From: Opisthocomus hoazin
Taxonomy: Eukaryota; Chordata; Aves; Opisthocomiformes; Opisthocomidae
NCBI RefSeq assembly: GCF_030867145.1
Contig: NC_134441.1
Coordinates: forward strand, 8,602,992 to 8,666,991
Length of the DNA: 64,000 nt
Direction of reading: 5' to 3'
The notes beneath the pieces were generated by a model, which had not been told where the DNA came from, made no database searches, and saw only the letters and a list, made by a program, of their open reading frames with translations. Both the position numbers and the translations under genes were made by a program. This document shows, piece after piece, positions 30,371 through 52,100 of the stretch. The number at the start of each line of letters is the position of its first letter. Positions within the stretch are counted from its first letter, which is position 1.

Positions 30371-31115
30371 TCCAAGTGCCGGAGCGAAGTGAGTGTAATA
30401 AACCATTTGTTCATACAGAAAAGTAAAAAAGCCCGTGCTGTTAAAAACCAGAGAGCCGCAGTACAGACACCACTGAATATTCCTGGCCCCGGGTCCAGAA
30501 GTAATGATATTTGGGGCTTTTTTTTTTTTTTCCTTTTGTGTTTTGAGGATTATTACAAATAATATTTACCTTTGTGCTGGTTCACATCTTGATGCTGTTA
30601 AACACGTGGGCGCAGCTGGTTTCCCGTTCAGGGTAATGATATAGCGCCGATGTTATGAAGCAAAACCTCGCCTGCGAGCCAGAACACCCCACATTTAAAA
30701 ATCTATTACTTTTCAATATTATATGAACGTATTTTGCTTCAGCTCGGAGCAATTTCCTAGTTTACCCTTATTAAACTGTGAGGGGGCTGAGCAGAGGTTC
30801 TTGATTTATGAAACACATACTAGATTCATTAAAACCTTTAAAGATTTAATACATTTTATCAAGGCCTTAAATCTGGGCAAGCGCTTTAGAAAAAAACCAC
30901 ACGCAGGGTGTATTTCATCTCTGGCTCCCTTTCGCGCTTATTTAAGACCTGTAAAATTTGGATTGACAAATATCGTGGATATTTCATTCCTGATTTCTAA
31001 ACGGCGCTGAATCCTCCTGACAGGTTTTTTATGTATAACCCTCGGAGATCTATCAAGTGTAAAGATCAAATTATTCTGCTTTATTGACGTTTTATACATC
31101 TCTCCCCTGCTTTTT
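30371..31115. promoter_or_regulatory. long AT-rich candidate conserved block upstream of ERLIN2
   Basis: About 740 bp of AT-rich DNA ending just before the ERLIN2 CpG island. It includes ATAATATTTACC, GGTAATGATATAGCGCC, CATTTAAAAATCTATTACTT, TTCATTAAAACC, AATACATTTTATCAAGGCC and TTGACAAATATCGTGG. A 95-codon open frame (30,723-31,010) has no recognisable family and ordinary non-coding composition, so I do not call it a gene. It may serve ZNF703 or ERLIN2. Confidence 0.45.
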
Positions 31116-31424
31116 AAGACCCCTTCAGCAACTGCAGAGGTGGAAGATGGAGGATGTTTCCGCCTGGCCTGTGTCACTGCCCGTGCGGGGCCCAGGCGGG
31201 GGCCGGGGGGCTCCGTCGTGGCGGGTCCCGGGGCTGCGCATCCCCCCCAGCCCCGCGGGGCGCGCGGCGGGGGCGCGGGCGGGTCTCGAACCCGCGGTCC
31301 CACGTCTCCCGCTCCTCCACCGCCCCCTGGCGGGGCGCCGCGGCGCCGGAAGGGGCGGGTCGCGGGGTGATGACGTCGCGGCGGCGGCGCCGGGCCGGGC
31401 CAGGAGCCGCCGCCGCTGCCGGGC
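31116..31424 (+). promoter_or_regulatory. ERLIN2: ERLIN2 promoter and 5'UTR, CpG island
   Basis: A CpG-rich segment directly before the start codon. TGACGTCG (CRE/ATF type) lies at 31,371-31,378 next to a GGGGCGGG GC box. A TFIIIC B-box-like motif in a perfect 5-bp stem lies on the minus strand at 31,279-31,295. There is no TATA box. Confidence 0.65.
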
Positions 31425-41431
<10,007 letters not shown>

Positions 41432-44100
41432 AAAGAAAGATTTCTACTCGTTTTATATCAAAAGAAACATGGACTGGGAAGTTCCTCTTTGTTTCCCCCT
41501 TTCCTCTACTGAAAAAGATGATTTAGACTTAATCCTTTCCATCTTTTATATGACAATTAGACACAAAGACTTTGGTATTTATGGGCTGTTTTTTCTGGTA
41601 ACTTCTAAGCAGCCAGCTCCAAGTATGTTGTCTAGATGCACTTCTCCCTGCTTTTGGACATACAGACCACGTTATTCTGGAGAGCCTAGCTAGGCTATTT
41701 GTTCTGCACCCAATTTAGACAGGTACTTAATTTTGTATTGAGGTGGTTCGTAGCAGTTGGAAGTAAAGAAATTTTGCGGTTTTGGAGGGAGGGGAGTTGC
41801 TGCTACAACTTGTTGTTTTGGGTTTTTTTTTCTTGTTCGAAATTTCAAGTACTTTTATTTCAAACCCCATTTAAAAAAAAGGTGCTAGACTTTTGTACAC
41901 TACGCGTGTCTGCTTGAGGGCCCGGACCTTGTGCAAACGGCAGGTTCTGCCCGGCGTGTGGGGCGCTGGGGTGATCCAGCAACCGGCGTGCGTGCTCCAG
42001 GTCCAGCCTGAGTGCGGGCTGCAGCAAACGCACGAAACCACCGTTTGCCTAGGTCTGAGACAACGTGTTTTGCCTTGGTGGGGCAGCTGAGACCACGTGT
42101 GCAGGGAGTTGCAGGATTTCAGGTGAAATCCTGCAGGTTACCTAGTTCTGTGGGAGGATCTAAGCCTTAGACCATGTGTCATGCAGGTGGTGGCCCGAAC
42201 TGTGGATTTTCTGCATCTTGACACTGGTTTGTTTTCCATTTGTCGTATTTGGGGACGGCAAAGGGGAGTCTGTTTTGAGGCTTTTGCCAGCGGTTTAGCT
42301 GCTAGGTGTGAGGGGTGTAGGCGTGCTGATGGAGGCAAAGCCCTGCCCGTGGATAATCGGACTTGATTTTCAGTGAAACCAGACTGCGAGCATGGTACTT
42401 GTCACAGTCGTCATAGTTAGAAAAACTATTGAGAAAAGAATTTTTGTCTCAGGGACCCTGACTTTGCAAAAAGCATTGCTGGCAAGTGACGGCTTGAATG
42501 ACTAGTCCCACAGTCATTACAGTACGTTACCTGCCTTCACAAGACCAACTGGATTTCAGTGTTTACAGTGTCTTATTAGGAAGGGGACATTTAGGTAAAC
42601 TGAAATGAATGGGACCGAGTTACTGTTGTTTTGGGGTTTTTTTTCCGAATAGACCTTGTGAAAGGAAGATTTCCTCGTAGCAAAGGACACAGAACATAGT
42701 CACAGGGCAAAGAAAAGAACCCCTGGACTGTCCAAAGATAAATTTTCCTTTTTTGCTCAGAACAATGCTATACAATGTACCTTTCGTTTCAGAAAACTGA
42801 TTACTCCTTCACGTACCAGATGCAAAGAGGTAATAGGGTTTTGTTTTTTTCCACAAGTGCAAAACATGAGGGGGTGTTAAAGACAAAAGTTCAGGCCTAG
42901 AGAGAACATTTTTTTTCTCTCCCTAAGCCATCTGCCACTTGGCAGGAGAGCCTGTTTATTAATTGCTGTTACAATTTGCAGCCAGCACCCTAACAGGAGA
43001 GAATGCAAGCGTAAGTGCTAGCTGAGTTGTCAGAGACCGGCCTATTGCATTTACGATCTTGTGCCCCAAACACTTGCTACCTACTACACTTGGTTCCACT
43101 CCTCAGTGTTTTAAATATGCATTAGTCTTTTTAATAAGGCGATCACACTAAGATAGAAATGTGAGGAATTTCAGCTGCTGGTCCCAGTATTATTACTTCA
43201 GTTTTCTTTTTCCTGTTAGGAGAGTGAATACTGATACTTGAAAATGCAAAACAAGAGATAAGCATCAGTTTCTGCTGGAGAAAAGTCCCATCGCCTATGC
43301 ATCTTCTTTGTATTTGTTGGAAAATAGGAGCTAAGGGAAGTTCCATCTCCAGACCTATGTACTACGATAGACAACACAGCAGTCAAAAAATTGCATCAAT
43401 AGGTAGGCTGTTCATAATCTTCCTGCAGAAACTTAGGAATGAGGTCATAGTACCTAAACCTTCGTGGATGATCTCATTCGGGATTGTTCTGTGTTCATGT
43501 TAGAGTTTTCCACTAGTAACTAAAACCTACTTTTTACACGAGTATTTTTCACTAATGAAAAGACCCAAATAAGCCAAAGTGGTATTATATATAAAGTATG
43601 GTTTTGTATGACTTCATGGTAAGACAGTAGTTTGAATAAATAGGTCTTAATGATTTTCTTTTTAATTGAAAACATGACTGCTAAAGTATTCTTGTTATTT
43701 AGTTAAATGGCAGTAAGAGTAAAAAAAGCAAAAAACAAGTTGAAATCATACCAATCTTCACATGCCAAAATCCATTGTTGTGTTTTCATTCAGGTTTCTT
43801 CATTATATGTATAATTTCATTGATTTTCCAGAGTAGATCTGTCACTACATGTAAATCTTTATGCCATCTATTTATCCTAATTTCCATAATCTGAAATCTT
43901 GAAATGAAGATCTGAATTTTAAAACCGCTGTGTATAACAAAGGAAATACAGGGTTGTGGCGCTGCCGATACCTGAGAATTGCTGGCGGGAGCGTGGTGAT
44001 GCTTTACCAGTACAGTCTTTAATCTTCTTATGTATTGAATTAAAAGCCTTTTTATTTTGGTATTTGCTATGACAATAAAATGGCCTTCAATTTTAATATT
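41432..44100 (+). other. ERLIN2: ERLIN2 3'UTR
   Basis: About 2.65 kb of AT-rich non-coding sequence after the stop codon, without open frames of note. Human ERLIN2 also has a long 3'UTR. Candidate signals are AATAAA at 43,635-43,640 (proximal) and 44,074-44,079 (distal). The distal one is followed by a 21-T tract at 44,108-44,128, consistent with a downstream U-rich element. Confidence 0.75.
44074..44079 (+). terminator. ERLIN2: ERLIN2 distal polyadenylation signal
   Basis: AATAAA in the context GACAATAAAATGG, with a T-rich downstream element 28 bp further on. This is the most likely end of the gene, 1.3 kb before the PLPBP start codon. Confidence 0.7.
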
Positions 44101-44129
44101 AGTCGTCTTTTTTTTTTTTTTTTTTTTTA

Positions 44130-44900
44130 ATGGATAACCTTTAACACAAGGTGTAGATATATTTGCAGGGGAGAGTTTTCCAGGGGTGCTGTGCCGGCTC
44201 TGCCTTTCCAGCGAGCAGGAGAGAGGAAAGCGGAGCTCTGGCAGAAGAAGAGGGACAGAGGTGTCTGCGTCGGCTCAGCAGCCAGCCGAGGAATGCCGCA
44301 AGCATCTTTGCTAACCAGATTAGTGAAAAATACAGTAACAAGACTTCAGTGGCAAATATCTAGGATTTGGTAAAGTTTGCAGAAAATCGTTGTTGTGTTT
44401 TACCAAAGGGCAGGAACCTTCTGGGTATTTTTAAGCAGCTGTGTAAATACTGTCACTGCTCAAAATACGGGGAGGGAGAGTAAGTTCTGCACATTAAGGC
44501 AAATATTTTCGTTAATGGGTTCCAGCTGGCAGCGTCTGGTTCTTTCCCTCTGCTGTGCTGATAAAGGCTGGCATTGTCCGGGGGCCGGGGGCTTCGTGCC
44601 TGCACTGCCTGCCGCCCGGCCCCACCTGCTCAGCTCCACCTGGGAGCACGCAGCGAGGTTTTACCGCGTTATTTTCTGTAGCAGTTGTAACTTCCACCCT
44701 GGGGGGGCTGTTCTTGAGGAAGGTGGGAAGGACACGGGTTTTGGGAGGTGGGTTGTGGGTTTTCTTGGTTTGGGGGTGTTTTTTCTTGGAGCACGTAAGG
44801 TACACGGGTCAGAACCAGCTCCGCAGCGTCAGCGTGAGGGGCAGCGCTTGCTGCCAGGTTCTCTTTCCAGGGGCGATGGCCAAGGCTTTCCGCAGACGCC
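44130..44900. other. ERLIN2-PLPBP spacer
   Basis: Moderate-GC unique DNA with a G/T-rich patch at 44,700-44,790. I see no gene or known repeat. Confidence 0.5.
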
Positions 44901-45405
44901 TTCCTCGCCGCTGAGTGAAGACTCCGGCCCAAACGCCCGGGACCCCGCTCTCCTCGCAGCCCCTCGGAGCGGCACCGGGCCTGCGCCCACCCGCCAGCGG
45001 GCAGGTAGGGGGGTCTGGGCAGCGCCGGGCGGACTGGGGCAGCGCGTCCTTCCCTTTCCCGGGGGCCTGGCTTCCTCCGCCATTTTGGCCAAAATACGTG
45101 CAAGGTGTGAGGGGAGGGAGGAGGGCACGGCAGCGTGTGCGCTGCAGGCAGCCCTGGCCAGGCCTCCGCGGCCCGGCCGCCCCCTCCGGAGCCCCCGGCG
45201 GCCGGTCCCGAGCGGCTCGGCGAGCGGGGCTGCCCCGGGCCGGCCCCGCGGCCAGGCCTCCCCCCGCGCTGCCCGCCATGGCTCCCGCCGACCTCCCCAA
45301 CATGGCGCCGCCGCTCTGGGCCCCGCCCCGCCGCTGCCATTGGCCGGCGGCGCGCCGCCGGGCGATCCCATTGGGCGGGGCGGAAGGCGGCGGGGCCGGC
45401 CGGGG
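44901..45405 (+). promoter_or_regulatory. PLPBP: PLPBP promoter and 5'UTR, CpG island
   Basis: CpG-rich DNA with two inverted CCAAT boxes (ATTGG at 45,339-45,343 and 45,370-45,374). The second directly abuts a GGGCGGGG GC box. YY1-like sites occur at 45,077-45,090 (CCGCCATTTTGG) and about 45,299-45,312 (AACATGGCGCC). It is a TATA-less housekeeping-type promoter. Confidence 0.65.
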
Positions 45406-48400
45406 ATGTGGAGAGCGGGCATGGCCGCCGGGGACGGGCTGGGCCCGGCGCTCCGCGCCGTCACCGAGCGGGTGCAGCAGGCCGCGGCGCGCAGGCCGCA
45501 GGTGAGGGGCGCGGAGGGGGCCGGGGGCTCGTACCCCGCCCGGGCAGGCCCGCTCGCCGTGGCGGCAGGTCCGCTGTCAGCGTGGAGACGGCCCCCATGG
45601 CCGTGGAGACGGGCCCGCCGCGGAGGAGGCAGCACCTCGACATCGTCCTCAGGGCCAGGCCTCCCCGTCTAGAGCCGGGCCCCCCACCCTGCAGAGGGAC
45701 GGGACCCCCCTCACCGAGGAGGCCTCCCTGGCCCCCGCCCGCGGCAGCCCCGGGCTAGGGGGCGGCTTGGCTGGGTCCTGCGGGATGCCGAGGGGAGCGC
45801 AGGGGGCGGCGTTGGAGTCCCCCCGGGCGTCCCACTCACCCTCGGGTGCTCCCGCAGGGGCTCCCGGCCGTGCAGCCGCGGCTGGTGGCCGTCAGCAAGA
45901 CGAAGCCGGCCGAGATGGTGATCGACGCCTACAGCCACGGGCAGCGCAGCTTCGGGGAGAACTACGTGAGTTGGGGGTCCCCACACCGGCCGCAGGCGCC
46001 AGGCAGCCTGGGGAGCTCAGCTTGGTGACATTGCTAGGCCCCTGGCCTTGTATTTCTGAGGCACGCGTTGGTCCCAGGACCCCCGGTTCCAGAGAGAGCG
46101 TTCTTGCGGTGCGGGCATGTCTGGTGTGGTTTTAACACGAGATTTTCTTGAATTCTCCCAGGTTCAAGAGTTGCTAGAAAAGGCATCGGACTCCAGAGTA
46201 AGTATGCAGTTACTTGTATATTCTCTCTCCTTCTGTAGCGGTGTCCCGAGAGCTGTTGAGCAAAAGTCCTGGTTTCTGTTAGGGTTTTGGCAGTGGAGGC
46301 TGTTTGATCCTTCTCTTTTCAGATAAGTGGTGGGGTTCTTAGCTCTTTGCCTCTGCCCTGTTACCCCTCCTTGCCTTGCTGGCTCTGGAGGATCCTGTGA
46401 ATATGTGTGCCTTAGTCACAAAGTGTTTGTTGGAACAGTGCTTTACTTTTTGTGCTTTCTGCTGTAGGAGACGCACAGCCCTCATTTAAAAACAAAAAAG
46501 GTAACAGTTTGAGGAAAATATCTTTTTATGACTGCTGGGTTACAAAAGAGCTTTGCCTTCCCCGTTCACCACGTAATGCTGTGCAGCCCCAGCCCTGTGC
46601 CTCTCCAGACTGTGAAGCAATCTCAGTACACACCGCAAGCACTGCCTGAGCTGGGTCTTTCAGAGTAAAGAGAAGATTGGGTGTCTGGTATTTTGTTTGT
46701 GGGCAAACTAAGACTAAAGTGCTGCGTGGGGGAAGGGGGAATTGTCATTCAAACCTAAGTGTTCCGCTCTGCTTTCAGATTCTGTCGTCTTGTCCGGAGA
46801 TAAAGTGGCATTTTATTGGTCATCTGCAGAAAAATAATGTCAACAAGTTGATCGGTAAACCCTATTTAATTTTATGTGCAGTGACCCTGAGGGCAATAGT
46901 CTTGTAATAACAACAAACCTCACGTTAACCTACATTAACTGGCCGATGCCTGTCTCTGTGAGTGAGCTGAGTTGTAGGTACAAAAACTTGTGTGGCAGCA
47001 GTTCTGCTGGCCTCAGCCTGTGTTTTCTCCCCAGCTGTCCCTAACCTGTTCATGTTGGAAACGGTGGATTCTGTGAAACTGGCAGACAGAGTCAACAGCT
47101 CGTGGCAGAAGAAAGGGACATCTCAGAAGCTGAAGGTCATGGTGCAAGTTAACACCAGTGGAGAAGGCAGTAAGTGGCTTTCTCTAGTGATATGCAGCTT
47201 CGTCCTGCTGACTTGGTAGAAACAACCGGGATGGGATGGGTTGGTTTGCGCTCTTAAAGCACTTTTCTAAGCTGAGATGAAACTTGCTCGTCTGTTGGCT
47301 TCTGCCTGGCTGCAGGGAGGGGAGGTTTCTGGCAGAGCTTGGCACAGATCTCCCTGCTTCTTGCCAGGTAAGTATGGCCTTCCTCCCGGAGACACCGCAG
47401 CTGCTGTGGAGCATGTCATCAGCAGGTGTCCAAGCCTGGAATTTGTGGGGCTGATGACGATTGGCAGCATCGGGCATGACCTTAGCAAGGGGCCAAATCC
47501 TGACTTCCAGGTAAGATTTTTCCAGAAGAAAATGTGAACTGTTGGCTGGCCTCCCGTTACAGTCTGTTGTCTGTCCCAGCCAAACCGGTACGCAGTCAAG
47601 CTGTGAGCCTGACTGTAGACTGTCGGTAGAAACGCCTTGTTGGGAGCAGTACAGACCTCAGAAGTGTCAGTATTAGTGCAGGTGTTAGGCTCGTGTCGGC
47701 AGAGGCCGGGTGCCCCTGTGTGTTCGGCCCCATCCCTTCTCTCAGGCTGTAGCCAGGATATTGGCAGGGGCACCTTAAGCAGCAATGTCTCTCCTGGATG
47801 CTCCGGCCCTGCTTTCAGGTGAAGGTTCAGTCAGCGCCCAGGGCTGCAGCAGGCAGAGGAGCTGGGCCTGCGTTCCCTCTCTGTCGTGCTGGTGTGGTAA
47901 TTGGATGTCAGCAGAAGATGTGCAGACTTCAAAGTACGTGTGTTGTCAGGAACGTAGCCTGTAACGGAAACTCTCCAGGCGCCGTTACAGTGATGCAGAG
48001 CAAGCTTCAGTGTGAAGTGTGGGAATTTCATGTTCCGGGTGAAGGAGACTTCAAAGAAAGGCAGAAATTGTGATCTGTGACACTCTGAAACTGAGCTGGC
48101 GTGGCTGTCAGGTGTGTGATCCTCTCTTCTTCCTCCTCCCTTCTAGATGCTGCTGTCTTTGCGGCAGGAAGTGTGCGAAAAGCTCAGTCTCCCCGTTGAG
48201 AAGGTGGAGCTGAGCATGGGCATGTCCACAGACTTCCAGCACGCAGTAAGTCTGGCTTCCTTCTGCCACCCCTTTGCTCAGGAACCAAACGTACCAGCAG
48301 TAGGCACCCCAAAGTCCAGCCCAGGCATCATCCGAACGGGCCTCGTAGGGCTCCCCTTGGGTGGCGATACTGATGGTTCTGGTGTGGGGATAGAGTTCTG

Positions 48401-48694
48401 GGCGTCAAAGCCCTACCCCTGGCTGTAGCTGCGGGTGGCGAGGACATGGGGAACCGTCCCACTGCGGCGTGGTGAGCATCGAGGCTGGGTCTGGGCTGCG
48501 TTGGCAGGCGTGGGTGGCAGCCCTGCCCTGAACCTCTCCTTTCCGTCTCTTCGTAGATCGAGGTCGGATCCACCAACGTCAGGATTGGAAGCACTATTTT
48601 TGGAGAGCGAGATTATTCCAACAAAGCAGTCGGTGGCAAGGCTCCCGCTGAAACGAAAGACAAAATGGAGACCTTGACAGTGCAGGGTCATTAG
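45406..48694 (+). CDS. PLPBP: PLPBP (PROSC), pyridoxal-phosphate homeostasis protein
   Basis: Eight coding exons: 45,406-45,501; 45,858-45,965; 46,162-46,197; 46,779-46,854; 47,035-47,169; 47,368-47,510; 48,147-48,245; 48,557-48,694. They total 831 bp, 276 residues (human 275), with phases that join cleanly. It is a YggS/PROSC fold-type III PLP-binding TIM-barrel protein. K46 in VAVSKTKP is the Schiff-base lysine (human K47), and SMGMS (221-225) and [10 protein letters not shown] (from 240) bind the cofactor phosphate. Other landmarks are [23 protein letters not shown] and [10 protein letters not shown]. The protein buffers free PLP in cytosol and mitochondria and has no known catalysis; human loss causes vitamin-B6-dependent epilepsy. 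The start (MWRAG) agrees with the human N-terminus. Exon 6 begins with GTAAGT directly after its acceptor AG. Confidence 0.96.
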
Positions 48695-49140
48695 GTGGAG
48701 GAAAAAAAGCGGGCTTGACAGAGGATGGATGATGGGAGACCTCTCTATGCATTCTTACCTCCCTCCGTGTCGGCACCCGATCATGATGGTGAGAGGGAAT
48801 TCCTTGTAACTGACCAGAGGCCAGAAATGCCTCGTGATTTATTGTGATTATAGAGTACCCGTAGAAACTGGAAATTTTTATAACAAACGATAAGAAAATT
48901 TATGGTTGAAAGTGACTGTGGTGTCTTGGCTCCTTCAGGGTCGTTAAGAGCAGTGACTTTTGGATAACGAGGTCGAACAAATGGAATGTTTTTCGGGATG
49001 GAGTTGCTAATGAGCAGGATGTATCTGCAGCAGTGTCAGTGATTATGTTTTCACTGAGGACTAAATTCTTCCTTAAACAAGCTACAGTCTTGCCAGAGAC
49101 CTACAAATGTTTCCCCAAATAAAAGTTTTGCACGTGGTCA
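48695..49140 (+). other. PLPBP: PLPBP 3'UTR
   Basis: Non-coding sequence from the TAG to the AATAAA at 49,118-49,123. Longer forms are possible, because AATAAA also occurs at 50,173-50,178 and 50,254-50,259 in an AT-richer stretch. Confidence 0.65.
49118..49123 (+). terminator. PLPBP: PLPBP polyadenylation signal
   Basis: AATAAA in the context CCCCAAATAAAAG, followed within 25 bp by a TTTTGCACGTGG G/T-rich run. Confidence 0.65.
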
Positions 49141-52100
49141 CTGCTGCGGGCTGCTTGGATAGCAGCTGTGACAGAGACGTTCTGTGACACTGGCGAGGCT
49201 CTGTCCCCTTACACAGGATGTGCAGCCGGCACACGAGGGGGGAGAAGGAGCACAGCTGCTGGCACGAGCTCCTGGCGTCATGGTTTGGATGCAGATCACA
49301 AGTGTGGGAGTGTCTTTTCAGCTGAAGTCTGTATTTGTCCTTTTCAGGCTGACACTGCTGACTTTCCCCATTGGTTCCATGTTGCTCAGATCTTCGGGGA
49401 TGCTTTCAACCATCCCCTTCCCCTCTCGTGAAGTGCTGCTGGGAGCTATTTTCATCCTGTGTAGTGGTTCTTGATGCTGTTAAGTTCTTTTTGGTCAGGG
49501 TGGGGCTTTTCTGCGAGGTCCTCGGCCCACCATCAGCTCGCCGTTGCTTTCCAAGTCGCTTGGCCGTCTGGGGCCTCCGCCCCCCTGTCTGCATCTGTGT
49601 GGGGATGAAGGCGCGCGCTTGTCTCACAGCGCAGCGGTGGGGTTTGCCAGAGGCCCTTCAGGAAAAGTACGTCAGAAAGTGAAGTGTTGTTATTTCACTG
49701 TGTTCTGGGCTCCTGAAAAAAAAAATATTATCGCCACTGACACAGCTTCTAGGCTGTGTCTTAAGCTCTTAAGCGCTGGTCTAGCCTTCACCTCTCCTGG
49801 GAGAGGGAAACGGGACTCTCACTGCAGTAACTGTTTCATTCAGATGTGAGCAGAAGCTCCTGCATCGTCGCCTGCTGTTTGGCCAACGGCAGCTACAGCG
49901 AGTGTGAGCCGTGTTACAGCTGCGTTTTTGGGCTTTTGTGTGCTGCTAAGAGGAGGAGACATCGGCTGCCGGCGGAAACGTCCTTCCCAGGCTTTTTTCT
50001 GTGTGCGTGTGGTTAGATCTAGCTGCTGGTTTGACTGTCTGACCATAAATGCTGAATGTAAACGAGAAGAGTCAGCGCTAACTCCGACCTGTCATAGCTA
50101 CGTGGTTTAGAAGCAACATGCAGTCTGAGCTGCCCTCCTCAGCGCTGCGCCGTGTGTTGTTTCGTAGTCATTAATAAAAAGTGGTGAATTTTAATACCAT
50201 CTGTGCCAGCTATGAAGCTATTAAAGATGTTATTTTTATGTTCCAGCGTTGTGAATAAATGCCCTGAGTTGTCATTGGAGCTGGTGCCCTAGCCTGGAGC
50301 TGCTGTTGAGCAGCGAGGCGTGCTTCTCCCGGGACGGAGGGAGGAGGGTGGTTTGAGAGACCTGAAACAGAGCTGGCGAAGCAAGTGGAGCTTGCTTTGG
50401 TCAGAAGGGAAACCAAACTCGCTGCTGGGCTGGGCGAGGTGCCGGATGGTGTGAGCTGTTTCTGGGGAAGCCCTCTGGGTGGCGCTGCTCCCCAGCTCCT
50501 CGGCAGGTACGGGTCAATGGCGAGACCCAAAAACAACCGGATATCCCAGCTGATGGTTGGAGTGCATCCCTCCCTTTTCCACCTCGTTCTTCCCAGAATT
50601 TCAGCACTGCGCACTGACTACAGATCCTCACGCTCGCAAGTTTCACGACATTAAAAAGCTTCTGTTTATTTTGCAGAACAAACTCAGGACACCCGTTCTC
50701 CTATCTGAACGTGATTCCGACGCGCAAAGACTGCCCGTGTCCCTGCGCTGTTTGTCTGCTGCTTGTAAAATGTTGGCTGGAGCTCTCCGTAGCAAACAAG
50801 GAAGAAAGGTGATCTGCTGCCTCAGCTTACAGAGGTAGCCCAGCACCGGAGCAGGTGGTCCTGAGCCCGAGGGGGTGATCGGGGGCCCCCTGCTCTGCTC
50901 ACCCCTCGCTGACGGCCCTTTCCCACTGGCCCGCGGCTCCAAGCCCAGCCGCGCTGCCCCAGTTCCTTCTGTTCGAGCGCAGAACAGCGGGGTGGGTGTA
51001 CGTTGAGAGTTGCCGTGCGCTGTGGCTCACGGCCCCTCTTGCTTTTCCCCTCTCGGGCATTTTGTGCTTATTTCCTGAGTTGAAACTGGACAGTAGCCAA
51101 GCTTAACGAAGTAGTAAATGGTGTAAACTGGGAGGTGAGTGTGCACGGGTGGCTGTGGGGCAGGGCAAGGCTTGTCCTGGCTTCCGTGCCCTGGAGCTCT
51201 GACACAGGAGTAGTTATGGAGCAGACTGGCTCATGAAAGCGTGTGGTCCTCTGGTTTTCCAATCTGCCTGCATCCTGTCTGCTAAAGCCTTCAGGGCTCC
51301 CTCAGCTTTTTTGGTGGCCTCCTGCGTGAGACCGGGGCAGAGCTGCGTGCGTCTCCGTGGTCACGGAGAGCCCTGGGGCTGCTCTCGGCTGCGGGGCACC
51401 TCTCCCTTCCACCCTGTCACCAGGCAGTGGAGAGGCGAGGGGAGCAGCAAGCTTCTGCTCCCGTGCTCTGCAGCTGTTCCTCTCGCCCATCCTGCTTCCA
51501 ATGGGTTTTTTTCTCCCGACTGCTCCGTGCCCGAGGGCTGGGCTGTGCTCCCGTGGCCGAGCCTCCCCGACGCCAGCGCAGCAGGCACTGCCCGCCTGCG
51601 CCTTCCCTTCCTCCCGGAGCCCGGGCCGGGGGTTGCGGAGCCGTGGTGACGGTGACGCCGGACACCTGTCCAGGGGAGCGGGGCCCAGACCACCCGCTCC
51701 CTCCGCAGAGGTCACCCGGCAGATGGTAACTGTTGGTCACTGGAGAGGAGCCAACGAGCCGGAGATGAAAGGCTCCCTGGCCTCTTAATGAACCGCTCCC
51801 CGCGCAGGCACCTCGGCCCCTGCAACGCAGCCTTTATTTACATCTATTAAAGCACTTGGCTGGTTTGTCGAAGCAGTGGTGCTCTCGCTCCCAGCTCCTC
51901 GGGGCCGTGTCACTGTCAATATTTGCCTTGGAGGAAGGCGTCCAGCAGATGAAGGCTTGTTCTGCGGCCAGGAGGACTGGGGCTGCTCCTCGCTCCTGAC
52001 CCGCAGCCCCGGCCACTGGCACAGCCGCCATTCCCCCCGGGAGCAGAGACACCGCCCTGGCTTTCCTGGCTGTCACAGGAGGTGACTCTTGTCTCTACGC

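Noticed and set aside
30723-31010. 95-codon + strand frame in the AT-rich block before ERLIN2
   Set aside because: AT-rich DNA seldom stays open this long, so I looked twice. There is no family resemblance, no splice or polyadenylation context and no homolog I know between ZNF703 and ERLIN2.
31279-31345. Possible tRNA gene on the minus strand upstream of ERLIN2
   Set aside because: Only the T arm and B box fit. No A box, anticodon stem or acceptor stem can be formed from the neighbouring sequence.
44108-44128. T21 tract as the tail of a reverse-oriented retrocopy
   Set aside because: No gene-like sequence or target-site duplication lies next to it, and it sits where the downstream U-rich element of the ERLIN2 polyadenylation site is expected.
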